NCBI RefSeq assembly: GCF_026420865.1
Contig: NZ_JAPCWC010000007.1
Span: forward strand, 186,001-250,000
Direction of reading: 5' to 3'
Length of the DNA stretch: 64,000 bases
Source: Novosphingobium clariflavum
Lineage (GTDB): Bacteria; Pseudomonadota; Alphaproteobacteria; Sphingomonadales; Sphingomonadaceae
Shown: piece by piece, positions 52,945-60,506 of the stretch
Layout: every line of letters starts with the position of its first letter
Position numbering within the stretch: position 1 is the stretch's first letter
Position numbers and translations under genes: made by a program
Notes under the pieces: model-generated
The model's database searches: none
What the model saw: only the letters and a program-made list of their open reading frames with translations
What the model was told of the DNA's origin: nothing

Positions 52945-53426
52945 TGCCGGTAACTCTTGCCAAACGCGCGCAGAGCATCCGCGCCATAGACCGAGCGAAA
53001 CAAGCCCTCAAGGCGGGCGACAGGATCGCATTCACCAGCTGCCCCGGCACCCCCCGAACCGCAACTTTTCAGGGGTGGGACGGCAATTGGATTTGCAGCA
53101 AGACGCGGGATGACATTGCAGCCAGTTCAATCTTCAAGCTGAACGGCAACCCCGTCTCGTTCGCTGACCCCGCTTGGGAACGATACGATGCTGACACCGG
53201 CAGGCCCTACGGGGACCATGGAACGGCGACGCAGGCGCTCGAATGGGCTTTCACCCATGAGGGCGGCGATTGGGATGCCATGGACTTCCTGAGGGCATGG
53301 CGCGACGGTTCGGCCTGGGAGGAATGGCCGGAGTTCTACGAATGGCTGATGCCATGGCCCGCAGAGCGTGCCCGTAGGCTGGGCGGCAAGCTGGCCGCGG
53401 CGGATCTGGAAGAGGTTTGCTTCTGA
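52944..53426 (+). CDS. Hypothetical phage protein
   Basis: 160 residues. Basic first 40 (LAKRAQSIRAIDRAKQALKAGD), then a Trp-rich acidic region (DWDAMDFLRAWRDGSAWEEWPEFYEWLMPW). Its last base is shared with the next ATG. Function unknown. Confidence 0.58.
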   Translation: MPVTLAKRAQSIRAIDRAKQALKAGDRIAFTSCPGTPRTATFQGWDGNWICSKTRDDIAASSIFKLNGNPVSFADPAWERYDADTGRPYGDHGTATQALEWAFTHEGGDWDAMDFLRAWRDGSAWEEWPEFYEWLMPWPAERARRLGGKLAAADLEEVCF

Positions 53427-53644
53427 TGCAGCCCCGCCTGTCCCCAGCGGTCGCGGAAACCTTGGCCCTGCGCTCGCAGGGCCTTTCCGTTCGCCACATC
53501 GCCCGCCTGCGCGGCGTGAAGCCAAAGACGGTTCGCACCACGCTGGAGAAGCACACTGGCGGCGTCTCGCCCTCGATCGAGACGATCGTCGCCGGCAGCG
53601 CGAAACTGGCCGCCGCCATTTCCGCCGAGAGGTCCACACCATGA
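53426..53644 (+). CDS. Small helix-turn-helix protein
   Basis: 72 residues. LSPAVAETLALRSQGLSVRHIARLRGVKPKTVRTTLEK is a resolvase/LuxR-like HTH, so it probably binds DNA. A possible regulator of the accessory operon. Coupled on both sides. Confidence 0.65.
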   Translation: MQPRLSPAVAETLALRSQGLSVRHIARLRGVKPKTVRTTLEKHTGGVSPSIETIVAGSAKLAAAISAERSTP

Positions 53645-53994
53645 CCATGTATCTGGCGCCGCACTTGGCCTCCGAATTCCTCAACGAAATCACGAAGCGC
53701 GCAAACGCCGACTTCGCGCACAACAAAAACCCCCTGTTTTCGCTCGGCTACTACAAGGGAATTCGGATTGAGCCGCACAGCGTGTTCCCCACGGAACACA
53801 GCTGCACCGACTGCTCCGGGTCCGGCGAAGGCGTCGCCTCGACGTACTGTAAGCCCTGTGGCGGCGCTGGCAGAAGGCGCGTTGTCGGGATGGTCGACAC
53901 CATTCTCATCACCGAACCGCTGCCTAAGAAGTTCGCGCCCTATTTCCCGCGCGGCATCGTCGCATCTCCCCCGCCTTGCAGGGGGCTCGCATGA
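53641..53994 (+). CDS. DnaJ-type zinc-finger protein
   Basis: 117 residues. Residues about 55-78 contain CTDCSGSGEGVASTYCKPCGGAG, two CxxC(x)GxG units like the DnaJ central zinc domain. No J domain is present. May act as an adaptor to host chaperones or nucleic acid. Overlaps both neighbours by 4 bases. Confidence 0.62.
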   Translation: MTMYLAPHLASEFLNEITKRANADFAHNKNPLFSLGYYKGIRIEPHSVFPTEHSCTDCSGSGEGVASTYCKPCGGAGRRRVVGMVDTILITEPLPKKFAPYFPRGIVASPPPCRGLA

Positions 53995-54446
53995 ACGAGA
54001 GCCCCGCCGGCCGCGACGGCTATATCCTCGCCAAAGGGCAGAGGATTTATCACGTCTACAAGCAGAATTTCCCGATGCAGTTCATCTACGGCCTCACGCC
54101 GGACGACAACCGGGAAACGTCCCCCAATCTGATCGACGTTCGCACGCTCCCGGAAGAATACCGCCGCCTGCCGGTCGAGGTCGATTGGCTCAAGGTTCCC
54201 CAGCGCAGCATGGGCAAGCGCCTGCGCGAGCAGTTGAGCGCCCATGCCATAGCTTTCGCCTGCGCACTTTATGATGGCTACGACCTCATGGCCCACATCG
54301 CCCGCGAGAGAGAAGTCTGTGAACAGGAATGGGCCGACTTCCGCGCGAAGCAAGACGCACTGATCGCTCAACGCGAAGCTGCTGGGACATGCCCCGACTG
54401 CGGTGACCCCGCTTGCACCGCGCCATTCGGCTGCATCCCTTTCTAA
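53991..54446 (+). CDS. Hypothetical phage protein with C-terminal Cys cluster
   Basis: 151 residues. A helical central region (LSAHAIAFACALYDGYDLMAHIARE) is followed by CPDCGDPACTAPFGC at the end, a probable zinc site. ATG at 53991 overlaps the previous stop. Function unknown. Confidence 0.6.
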   Translation: MNESPAGRDGYILAKGQRIYHVYKQNFPMQFIYGLTPDDNRETSPNLIDVRTLPEEYRRLPVEVDWLKVPQRSMGKRLREQLSAHAIAFACALYDGYDLMAHIAREREVCEQEWADFRAKQDALIAQREAAGTCPDCGDPACTAPFGCIPF

Positions 54447-54493
54447 CCAGATCCGCGCCGGGCGGTCCCCGGCTTCATGCAAGGAAACCTTAC

Positions 54494-54721
54494 ATGGATC
54501 ATGCAATGAGCAAACCTCACGTCCAGCGTATGGCCGCCGAACACAAAGAACTGGCTGAGCGGACGCTCAAACTCAGCGCCTTCCTCAACAATCCCGTGTT
54601 CGCCGATTTGGCTGCGGAGGACAAAGACCTCCTCCACGCGCAGTACGCCGCCATGGGCGCGTATAAGACCATCCTGATGATCAGGCTCAGCCGCGCGCAG
54701 GCCGAAGAAAAGGCTGCATGA
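54494..54721 (+). CDS. crAss001_48-like small phage protein
   Basis: 75 residues. VQRMAAEHKELAERTLKLSAFLNNPVFADLAAEDKDLLHAQYAAMGAYKTILMIRL fits the widespread small-phage-protein pattern (H-x2-RM-x2-E-x3-L ... L-x2-Q-x2-AM-x2-Y) named after crAss001_48. All-helical hairpin; function unknown. AAGGAAAC before ATG. Confidence 0.65.
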   Translation: MDHAMSKPHVQRMAAEHKELAERTLKLSAFLNNPVFADLAAEDKDLLHAQYAAMGAYKTILMIRLSRAQAEEKAA

Positions 54722-54722
54722 T

Positions 54723-55097
54723 ATGAACGAGAGCCCATCCCGTAACGGCTGCACGATGTGCGACGGCACCGGCTACAAGGACTACGCCGGATTCGGGATG
54801 GACCCTTGCGACCATATCCGCGCCGGGAGGAACCCGGCATCACCACAGGAGGCCGCCTTGACCAACGTCATCCATCCTGCACCCGTCGAATTCGCCCCCG
54901 ACCAGCTGCAAGCCGACCCGATCCTTCGCTTCTTCCACTATGGGCATCTGCCCGAGAAGCTGCAGGGTGCATCCAAACCGTTCTGCGATCTCGCCGGACA
55001 CATCGTGACGACGCTGCCGCGCAACCCGGAACGCACCGTCGCCTTGCGCAAGCTGCTCGAAGCGAAGGACGCGGCAGTCAGGGCGAACGTCCAGTGA
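54723..55097 (+). CDS. Acb2/Tad1-like hairpin-domain protein with N-terminal Cys motif
   Basis: 124 residues in full. Residues 63-123 (DPILRFFHYGHLPEKLQ, CDLAGHIVTTLPRNPERTVALRKLLEAKDAAV) resemble the Acb2/Tad1 helical hairpin domain, whose members sequester cyclic nucleotide signals of CBASS or Thoeris. The first 45 residues carry CTMCDGTG and a further Cys-Asp-His. An in-frame TTG at 54858 (residue 46) has GGAGG 5 bases upstream, so a 79-residue protein holding only the hairpin may be made in addition or instead. Confidence 0.62.
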   Translation: MNESPSRNGCTMCDGTGYKDYAGFGMDPCDHIRAGRNPASPQEAALTNVIHPAPVEFAPDQLQADPILRFFHYGHLPEKLQGASKPFCDLAGHIVTTLPRNPERTVALRKLLEAKDAAVRANVQ

Positions 55098-55261
55098 CGC
55101 GGCCCTCGATCGACGGAGCATCCTGCCCCACTTGCAAGGGGACAGGCCGCATACCCGGCTTGAAGGGCGGTCCCAATGGGGCCCCGACGCCGACGACCCA
55201 CCCTTGCCGTTGCCGTCGAACCCGCAGTGGGAACCAAGGCTTGACCCGACCCGCTGCGTAA
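55094..55261 (+). CDS. Small Cys-rich protein
   Basis: 55 residues, GTG start overlapping the previous stop. CPTCKGTGRIPG and CRCRR make a DnaJ-like CxxCxGxG zinc motif with a distal C-x-C. Function unknown. Confidence 0.55.
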   Translation: MTRPSIDGASCPTCKGTGRIPGLKGGPNGAPTPTTHPCRCRRTRSGNQGLTRPAA

Positions 55262-55296
55262 TCCCTTAATCCCCACGGCAACAGGAGGCCGACACA

Positions 55297-55593
55297 GTGC
55301 CTAAACCCGACTACGCCCAGCCCATCAACACCGCCGACGCCGAGGCCCGCCGCGCTTTCCGCGAACTTCTGGCCCGCGACGGCAAGGACGAACTCTCCAT
55401 CGTCCTTGGGGTGAACCCCCGCACCATCGAACGAATCGGCCTGACGCGCGACCTGCCGCCCGGCATGGCGATGGACCTCGCCGCCTATCTTTCTCCGATC
55501 AACGACGCCGGCAGCGATGATGGCCGTTGGTTCGCCGCGTTCTCCACCTGGGCGGAAGATTGCCGCCAGCGCATGGAGGCCCGCCGTGGCTAA
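55297..55593 (+). CDS. HTH-like protein before integrase, excisionase candidate
   Basis: 98 residues, GTG start after AGGAGGCCGACACA. The middle (DELSIVLGVNPRTIERIGLTRDLPPGMAMDLAAYL) looks like a small DNA-binding helix-turn-helix. It overlaps the integrase start, the usual place for a recombination directionality factor, but no Xis family match is claimed. Confidence 0.58.
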   Translation: MPKPDYAQPINTADAEARRAFRELLARDGKDELSIVLGVNPRTIERIGLTRDLPPGMAMDLAAYLSPINDAGSDDGRWFAAFSTWAEDCRQRMEARRG

Positions 55594-56827
55594 GATCACC
55601 TACCTGCATTCCCGCAAGCTGTCAGATGGCCGCTACGCGTGGAACTGGAAGCCGTCGCCGGCACTGCGCGAAGGTGGCTGGAAGAACCAGCAATTGGGCG
55701 AGAGCGCAAGCAAGACGCCACCGCTCGAAATCGTCGCCAAGGCCATGGCGATCAACGAGAAGGTCGAGCAGTGGAAGATTGGCGGTGTCGGAGCCATGGC
55801 CGCCGACACCGTGCCCGAGGCCCATCCCACCCGTGCACTGCCCCGCAAGTGGCTGTTCTCCGATCTGGTGGATGCCTACGAGGCAAGCGACGAATTCAAG
55901 GCCACTGCGCCCAAGACGCAGAAGGAATATCGCTCCCGGCTGCGCCAGCTCAAGTTTTGGGCAGACGACGGCCAGTTGCCTATCCTCTCCATCGACAAGG
56001 AAATGGTGAAGGATCTCAAGCGCGCCCTGCTGGGCGATGACGAGAGCGGCAACCCGGGCAGCAAGCACAAGTGCGCTGCCATGCTGCGCGTCCTGCGCCT
56101 CCTGATGCGCTGGGCAGGCCCTGACGGCCAGAGATTGATACCCGGCGACCCCACTGCCGGCGTTCCCATCCCCACGCCGCCAAGCCGCACTGCAAAGCTG
56201 GATTGGGAACAGGTGCAGCACGTCGCCGCGATCGCGCGTGATGCGGGAGACGAGGACAGCGCATTCCTGCTGGAAATTGCCTTCTGGTCGCTCCAGCGCC
56301 GCGCCGATCTACTGGAACTCAATCGCCTTGCATGGCGCACGTTTGAAAATCTGGACCCGCGCGACCGCGCCTATCTGGCCGACACTGCCGGCGACGTGCG
56401 CGGCTTCCGCCTTCTCCCGCAGAAGACCAGGCGCAGCACGGGTCGCTGGATCGACGCCCCTATGCCCACCTTCCTGCATGACAGGATCGCGACCCGCTTC
56501 GAAAAGAGCCAGTGGCTGTTCCACCATCCGGACGACACGGAAAAGCCGATGCCGGAACACACCGCACAGCGCGCCGTCCGCGTCCACCTCGACGCGGCCG
56601 GGTTCGAGACGTACCAGCTGCGCGACATGCGCCGCTCGGGAATGTCATGGTTCAAGGACATGGGCGCGCGCGAATCGAACATCTTCGCGATCAGCGGCCA
56701 CGCCGTCCTCGGCAAACGCACGATCGCGGACACCTACATGCCGCCGGACACCCCCGGCGCCTGCGCAGCCGTCGCAGCGGTCCTGCGCACCCTCGAAGAC
56801 ATTGAATCTAGGAGGCAAGCGAAGTGA
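55586..56827 (+). CDS. Prophage tyrosine integrase
   Basis: 413 residues, GTG start with GGAGG 6 bases before it. A core-binding domain (about 90-200) is followed by a catalytic domain. Box I Arg is in SLQRRADLLEL (about 238-239), Box II is LRDMRRSG with Arg 349, His 372 in GHAVLGK, and the nucleophile Tyr 384 in ADTYMPP. The usual Box II His is Arg 346 here. It should recombine the 22-bp tRNA-Gln core; its gene ends about 710 bases from attR. Confidence 0.9.
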   Translation: MAKITYLHSRKLSDGRYAWNWKPSPALREGGWKNQQLGESASKTPPLEIVAKAMAINEKVEQWKIGGVGAMAADTVPEAHPTRALPRKWLFSDLVDAYEASDEFKATAPKTQKEYRSRLRQLKFWADDGQLPILSIDKEMVKDLKRALLGDDESGNPGSKHKCAAMLRVLRLLMRWAGPDGQRLIPGDPTAGVPIPTPPSRTAKLDWEQVQHVAAIARDAGDEDSAFLLEIAFWSLQRRADLLELNRLAWRTFENLDPRDRAYLADTAGDVRGFRLLPQKTRRSTGRWIDAPMPTFLHDRIATRFEKSQWLFHHPDDTEKPMPEHTAQRAVRVHLDAAGFETYQLRDMRRSGMSWFKDMGARESNIFAISGHAVLGKRTIADTYMPPDTPGACAAVAAVLRTLEDIESRRQAK

Positions 56828-57159
56828 ACAAATCCTCAATCGGAATGATGCGCCAAGAGCGAGGCTATATTGCCCGTCTTCGCCGCGATCCTCGTACCAA
56901 GGCCATGCATGACGGATGGTTGGCCCAAGCTACCTACGAAGCTGAGCAGCACTATCCCTATCCGGAAGACGCGAGACAAAGGGCCCACTATGCAGCTGAT
57001 CGTGCCCTTCTACTCGCGTTGTCATTCGTCCTCGACAATGACGGCGAAATGAATGCCCTACGGGAGCAGCTGGACCGTATCACCGAATCGTCACTGTCTC
57101 TGCTGAATAAATTCCCGCCGGCACCGATCATTCTTAAATCCGAGGAAGATCCCAAGTGA
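56824..57159 (+). CDS. Hypothetical phage protein
   Basis: 111 residues, GTG start coupled to the integrase stop. All-helical, moderately basic N-terminus and a central hydrophobic helix (ADRALLLALSFVLDNDGEM). Function unknown. Confidence 0.55.
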   Translation: MNKSSIGMMRQERGYIARLRRDPRTKAMHDGWLAQATYEAEQHYPYPEDARQRAHYAADRALLLALSFVLDNDGEMNALREQLDRITESSLSLLNKFPPAPIILKSEEDPK

Positions 57160-57350
57160 GCAAGCGGCCACCCTTCGTCCGCCTGAAACGCCAGTTGAAA
57201 TCCATCAGGTCCACCCGCCGCGCGCGACCGTTCAAGCGCTTGATGGAAAGGCGAGGAGACTTCTGGCTGCGGCGCTGCATGAGCGGCTTTCCGCCCCGTT
57301 TCCGCTCATGGGGCTTTGGGTTCGGCTACTACCGAAACGGCTACTTCTGA
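57156..57350 (+). CDS. Small basic protein
   Basis: 64 residues, GTG start coupled to the previous stop. Very Arg-rich (RLKRQLKSIRSTRRARPFKRLMERR), then aromatic and Gly-rich at the end. Could bind nucleic acid. Last gene of the rightward operon, followed by a terminator. Confidence 0.5.
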   Translation: MSKRPPFVRLKRQLKSIRSTRRARPFKRLMERRGDFWLRRCMSGFPPRFRSWGFGFGYYRNGYF

Positions 57351-57375
57351 TGTCGGACCGCACTATGACCACGAA

Positions 57376-57410
57376 GCGGGGAAGGAACGGCACCTTCCCC
57401 GCTTTTTCTT
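57376..57410 (+). terminator. Terminator of the accessory/integrase operon
   Basis: GCGGGGAAGG (57376-57385) pairs perfectly with CCTTCCCCGC (57393-57402), followed by TTTTTCTTT. Strong rho-independent terminator protecting the tRNA promoter from read-through. Confidence 0.9.
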
Positions 57411-57449
57411 TGCCTATCCAACCCGCACGAATCGCCCTAAATTCGGGAC

Positions 57450-57482
57450 CGTCGCACGGTGCGACGGAAAATCGTCGCACCG
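57450..57482. repeat. Candidate integrase arm sites, right end
   Basis: CGTCGCACGG (57450-57459), overlapping CGGTGCGACG (57457-57466), and CGTCGCACCG (57473-57482): three units of the 10-mer also found at 15771-15780 near the left core. They lie 57-89 bases from the right core. Confidence 0.45.
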
Positions 57483-57499
57483 TGTGGAAAACTTTAGCC

Positions 57500-57528
57500 T
57501 TGACCCGCAGAAAACCTCACCTTAGAGG
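57500..57528 (+). promoter_or_regulatory. Phage-borne promoter for tRNA-Gln
   Basis: TTGACC (57500-57505), a 17-base spacer and TAGAGG (57523-57528), 10 bases before the tRNA. Both hexamers and the spacing are identical to the chromosomal promoter at 15635-15663, while the spacer sequence differs. Confidence 0.72.
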
Positions 57529-57538
57529 GCGCGGCAGC

Positions 57539-57560
57539 TGCCCCGTCGTCTAATGGTAAG
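57539..57560 (+). repeat. attR core within tRNA-Gln
   Basis: The 22-bp copy of the att core forming the 5' end of the intact tRNA. Exact match to 15676-15697. Confidence 0.9.
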
Positions 57561-57612
57561 ACTACGGATTCTGATTCCGTCTATCGAGGTTCGAATCCTC
57601 GCGGGGCATCCA
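57539..57612 (+). tRNA. tRNA-Gln (anticodon CTG)
   Basis: A 7-bp acceptor stem TGCCCCG/CGGGGCA, a 5-bp anticodon stem ACGGA/TCCGT with loop TTCTGAT (anticodon CTG), a TTCGAAT T-loop and an encoded CCA at 57610-57612. Complete. Its first 22 bases and its promoter come from the prophage side. Confidence 0.95.
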
Positions 57613-57761
57613 CTTCCCTATCTCAGCCGGTCTCCATCAAGCGCGAACGCCTTGCGTTTCCGCCGCTTTTTCTGCGACATACGGCTTATGCAATCTCTAC
57701 TCGTCTCAGCCAAGCGCAGGCCCCGTGGGGGTACAGTTGGGGGTATCGGGGGTATTCACCC

Positions 57762-59072
57762 TTGCTAACCGACACTGCCTGCCGGAAGGCGATTCCGGGC
57801 GAGAAAGACCGCAAGCTGACCGACGACAGAGGGCTCTATCTGCTCGTGCGCAAGTCGGGCTCCAAGCTCTGGCGGCTCAAATATCGATTCGCCGGGAAAG
57901 AGAAGACGCTCTCGATCGGGGCCTACCCGGAAGTGACGCTCAGCGCCGCGCGGATCGCCCGCGACAAGGCGCAGGCACAGCTTCGCGACGGGATCGATCC
58001 CTCGGCCGAGAAGCAAGCCCGCAAGATCCAGGCGCTGGCCGATGCCTTCGACAATTTCGAGCGAATCGCGCGTGCCTGGCACGAGGCCAAGGCCAAGACG
58101 CTGAACGCGCGGTACGCGGCAGCGATCCTCGGCCGCTTGGAACTGCACGTGTTCCCGGTGATCGGGAAGCAGCCGATACGCGGCATCACGCCACCGGTCG
58201 TTCTGGACATGGTGCGCAGGATCGAGAAGCGCGGCTCGCACGACGTGGCACACCGCGTGCGCAACCACGTCTCGGAAGTGTTCGTCTGGGCGATTGCCTC
58301 GGGCCTGGCCGAGACCGATCCGGCCGCGATCATCCAGAAGGCGCTTTTGCCCACCGACCCGAAGCTGCGCCCTGCCGCGCTCAAGGTCGAATTCGCGCGG
58401 CAGCTTCTGAAAGACGTGGAGGACTTGCCCGGGTCGCACTGGTCAACAGTGCTAGCCTCGCGCCTGCTGGCGCTGACGGCAGCGCGGCCGGGCGTCGTTC
58501 GCCTGGCCGAGCGGCAGGAATTCGAGGGGCTGGACGGTGCGAACCCGGTCTGGCGTATCCCGGCCGAGAAAATGAAGCTCACGCGGTCGCAAAAGCGCGA
58601 CATCACGTGGGAGTTCGTCATTCCGTTGTCCCGGCAAGCGGCGGACGTCGCGAAGGCGGCAATCTCGGAAAGTCTGGCGTGCCAGTCGCGGGACGGGCCA
58701 AGCTGGCTCTTCCCCGGTCCCGGCGCCTGGACGAAGCCGATCAGCGACAGCACCTTGAGCAAGGTGTACCGGCTCGCGGGGTATCGGGGGGTACACGTGC
58801 CCCATGGTTGGCGCTCGACCTTCTCGACCATCATGAACGAACGCGCGGCGATGGAGGATCAGGAACGCGACCGCGCGATCATCGATCTGATGCTCGCGCA
58901 CGCGCAGCAGGGCGTCGAGCCTATCTACAATCGCGCCATGTACCTGCCCCGGCGGCGGAAGCTGGCGCAGATCTGGGCCGACCTGCTGATGCGGGGCGCG
59001 GCCGAGCCGCACTTGCTGCTGCCGGCGCACCGGCCGTGGCGAGCCAAGGATCGGGCCACAGCGGCAGGCTGA
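57762..59072 (+). CDS. P4-type tyrosine integrase (DUF4102 N-terminal domain)
   Basis: 436 residues, TTG start. The N-terminal DUF4102 domain (about 1-85: ACRKAIPGEKDRKLTDDRGLYLLVRKSG, LSIGAYPEVTLSAAR) is typical of island and P4 integrases. The catalytic domain shows Arg 242 (TAARPGVV), HGWR (His 348, Arg 351), His 380 and Tyr 389 in EPIYNRAMYLPRR. These enzymes usually recombine at tRNA 3' ends, and the gene starts 150 bases from tRNA-Gln. Confidence 0.92.
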   Translation: MLTDTACRKAIPGEKDRKLTDDRGLYLLVRKSGSKLWRLKYRFAGKEKTLSIGAYPEVTLSAARIARDKAQAQLRDGIDPSAEKQARKIQALADAFDNFERIARAWHEAKAKTLNARYAAAILGRLELHVFPVIGKQPIRGITPPVVLDMVRRIEKRGSHDVAHRVRNHVSEVFVWAIASGLAETDPAAIIQKALLPTDPKLRPAALKVEFARQLLKDVEDLPGSHWSTVLASRLLALTAARPGVVRLAERQEFEGLDGANPVWRIPAEKMKLTRSQKRDITWEFVIPLSRQAADVAKAAISESLACQSRDGPSWLFPGPGAWTKPISDSTLSKVYRLAGYRGVHVPHGWRSTFSTIMNERAAMEDQERDRAIIDLMLAHAQQGVEPIYNRAMYLPRRRKLAQIWADLLMRGAAEPHLLLPAHRPWRAKDRATAAG

Positions 59073-59094
59073 CCACCCAAGCGGAGGCCGCGTG

Positions 59095-60033
59095 ATGAAC
59101 GCGGTCTCGTTTGGCAATCTGCTGGCCGGTGCCGCCAGCATCCCGACCTCGGAAGCCCGCGTCCGCTTCTGGCGCCGGACCTTTGACGTCAACGATTCGC
59201 GCGCACAGGTCGGCCGCATCCTTGGTGACGGCAGCGACAAGCAAGGCAAAATCGTGCTATCCACGATCATCGAGGTCGCGCAAAAGTGGTTCAAGAACGC
59301 CAACGCAGACGCGCGCATCGCTTCTGCCGCAGAACGAGCAGCCTCGTCGAAGCCACCAACCACTCCGGGAACTGAGCCCAAAAGGCGGCGCGTTCTAAAG
59401 TGGAACGTCCTCAACACGCTTGATGCGGTGCTTGGCTTCACCAATTTCAAAACGGGCGAATGCATCGCAACCTATGAGATGATCGCCGTTGCGGCCGAAT
59501 GCGGCCGCGATACCGTATATCGCCACCTCAATATCCTGCGCGACCTTGGGTTGATCGACTGGGTGCGTCGGTGCGAGCCGACCGACAACAAGAAGCAGCC
59601 GACGAAGGCTGCGCCCAACGCCTATTTCTTCGAGATCACACGCCTTCCCAGCCCCGTTCAGATGCTGATGCGGCAAATCCTGAAGCGTCGCGGCGTCACG
59701 CTCGCCTCGCACCCGGAGCGCACCGGATCGGGCAAGGTGCCGAATCGTGTGCAGCGTCTGGCAGACCGCCTGGGCAAGTCTCTGGCCGGCGCTGCCGACT
59801 TCCTTCGTCGCGGGAAAGAACGCGACACCAAGGTCGAGGAAGCCGCGTTCGTGCGCGCGGAGACGGACCTCATGGGCGACATTCCGACCGATCAGTGGGC
59901 CGCGATCCGTCACCCCGGCGATGCAGCCGCACAGGCCGCTTACAACGCCCGCCTCGGCATCCTTTCATTTGTCTCTGAAAGTATGGAAATGCCGCTTCAT
60001 TCCCCACCTACAGAACCAGATAGAAAGGTCTAA
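59095..60033 (+). CDS. HTH replication-initiator-like protein
   Basis: 312 residues. KWNVLNTLDAVLGFTNFKTGECIATYEMIAVAAECGRDTVYRHLNILRDLGLIDWVRR is a winged-helix domain (about 100-165) like those of plasmid/island replication initiators and DnaA/RepA-type regulators. Both flanks are basic and helical. GGAGG lies 7 bases before the ATG; a GTG one codon earlier is possible. Likely supports replication or control of the element. Confidence 0.65.
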   Translation: MNAVSFGNLLAGAASIPTSEARVRFWRRTFDVNDSRAQVGRILGDGSDKQGKIVLSTIIEVAQKWFKNANADARIASAAERAASSKPPTTPGTEPKRRRVLKWNVLNTLDAVLGFTNFKTGECIATYEMIAVAAECGRDTVYRHLNILRDLGLIDWVRRCEPTDNKKQPTKAAPNAYFFEITRLPSPVQMLMRQILKRRGVTLASHPERTGSGKVPNRVQRLADRLGKSLAGAADFLRRGKERDTKVEEAAFVRAETDLMGDIPTDQWAAIRHPGDAAAQAAYNARLGILSFVSESMEMPLHSPPTEPDRKV

Positions 60034-60052
60034 GGGCGCTTGAGGCGCCCTT
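60032..60052 (+). terminator. Stem-loop after the replication-initiator-like gene
   Basis: AAGGGCGC (60032-60039) pairs with GCGCCCTT (60045-60052) directly at the stop codon. No long T tract, so termination is likely but not certain. Confidence 0.55.
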
Positions 60053-60209
60053 AGGCGTCAAGTTTGTATTGCCCCCATGCCTGGAAGGTAATTCCCGCAC
60101 TCAGCGAAGCGCCAACGGAGATGGCGCGCGGGGGCGGCTGCGCCGCCCCGGTGTGTCCAGGGGGGCAAGAGCAAAGCTCGTGCCAAGCACGGCAGCGAGT
60201 TTTAGCGGC
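60053..60209. other. Intergenic, no gene seen
   Basis: 157 bases between convergent genes with no supported feature. Confidence 0.5.
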
Positions 60210-60506
60210 TTAGTCAGACGAGAAATCGGAGATCTCATCGTAACGACGGCAAAGGTCTTCGGCGATCTCGCCGACTCCATAGTCGAATGCCGCAAGGACA
60301 CGCCTCAAAGCCGCAGGCTTTGGCAAGGGGCGGGCTTTTTCCAAGATTTCAGCCATCGCGATCCACTCAAGCGGAACTTCGCGCCTGATACTGATGTGTT
60401 GGCTCAAATCGTCCGCTCGCGGCGGGTACAAAATTGGAAATTCCGCCGCCTGAGCGCGGTAGCGCGCTGCGATCTCCAGAATTTTGCTCTCGAATGTCTT
60501 GTCCAT
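60210..60506 (-). CDS. Hypothetical protein
   Basis: 98 residues, helical, acidic C-terminus. Starts with MDKTFESKILEIAARYRAQ; GAGGGG lies just before the ATG at 60506. No family recognised. It is the only minus-strand gene in the second element. Confidence 0.6.
   Translation of the reverse strand: MDKTFESKILEIAARYRAQAAEFPILYPPRADDLSQHISIRREVPLEWIAMAEILEKARPLPKPAALRRVLAAFDYGVGEIAEDLCRRYDEISDFSSD

Larger units (their letters stand above)
15676..57560. mobile_element. Temperate T7-like-order podovirus prophage integrated in tRNA-Gln
   Basis: Flanked by the 22-bp att repeat. Contents are a full morphogenesis and lysis cluster on the minus strand, replication and immunity genes, and a tyrosine integrase next to the right end. 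Large and small terminase, portal, scaffold, capsid, tail tube, internal virion proteins, spike, lysozyme and spanins are all intact open frames, so the prophage may be inducible. No RNA polymerase gene is present. Confidence 0.93.

Noticed and set aside
57725..59095. A 456-codon frame overlapping the P4-type integrase in another frame
   Set aside because: The 57762-59072 frame has all catalytic residues and the DUF4102 domain; the alternative frame is Arg/Gly-rich with none.
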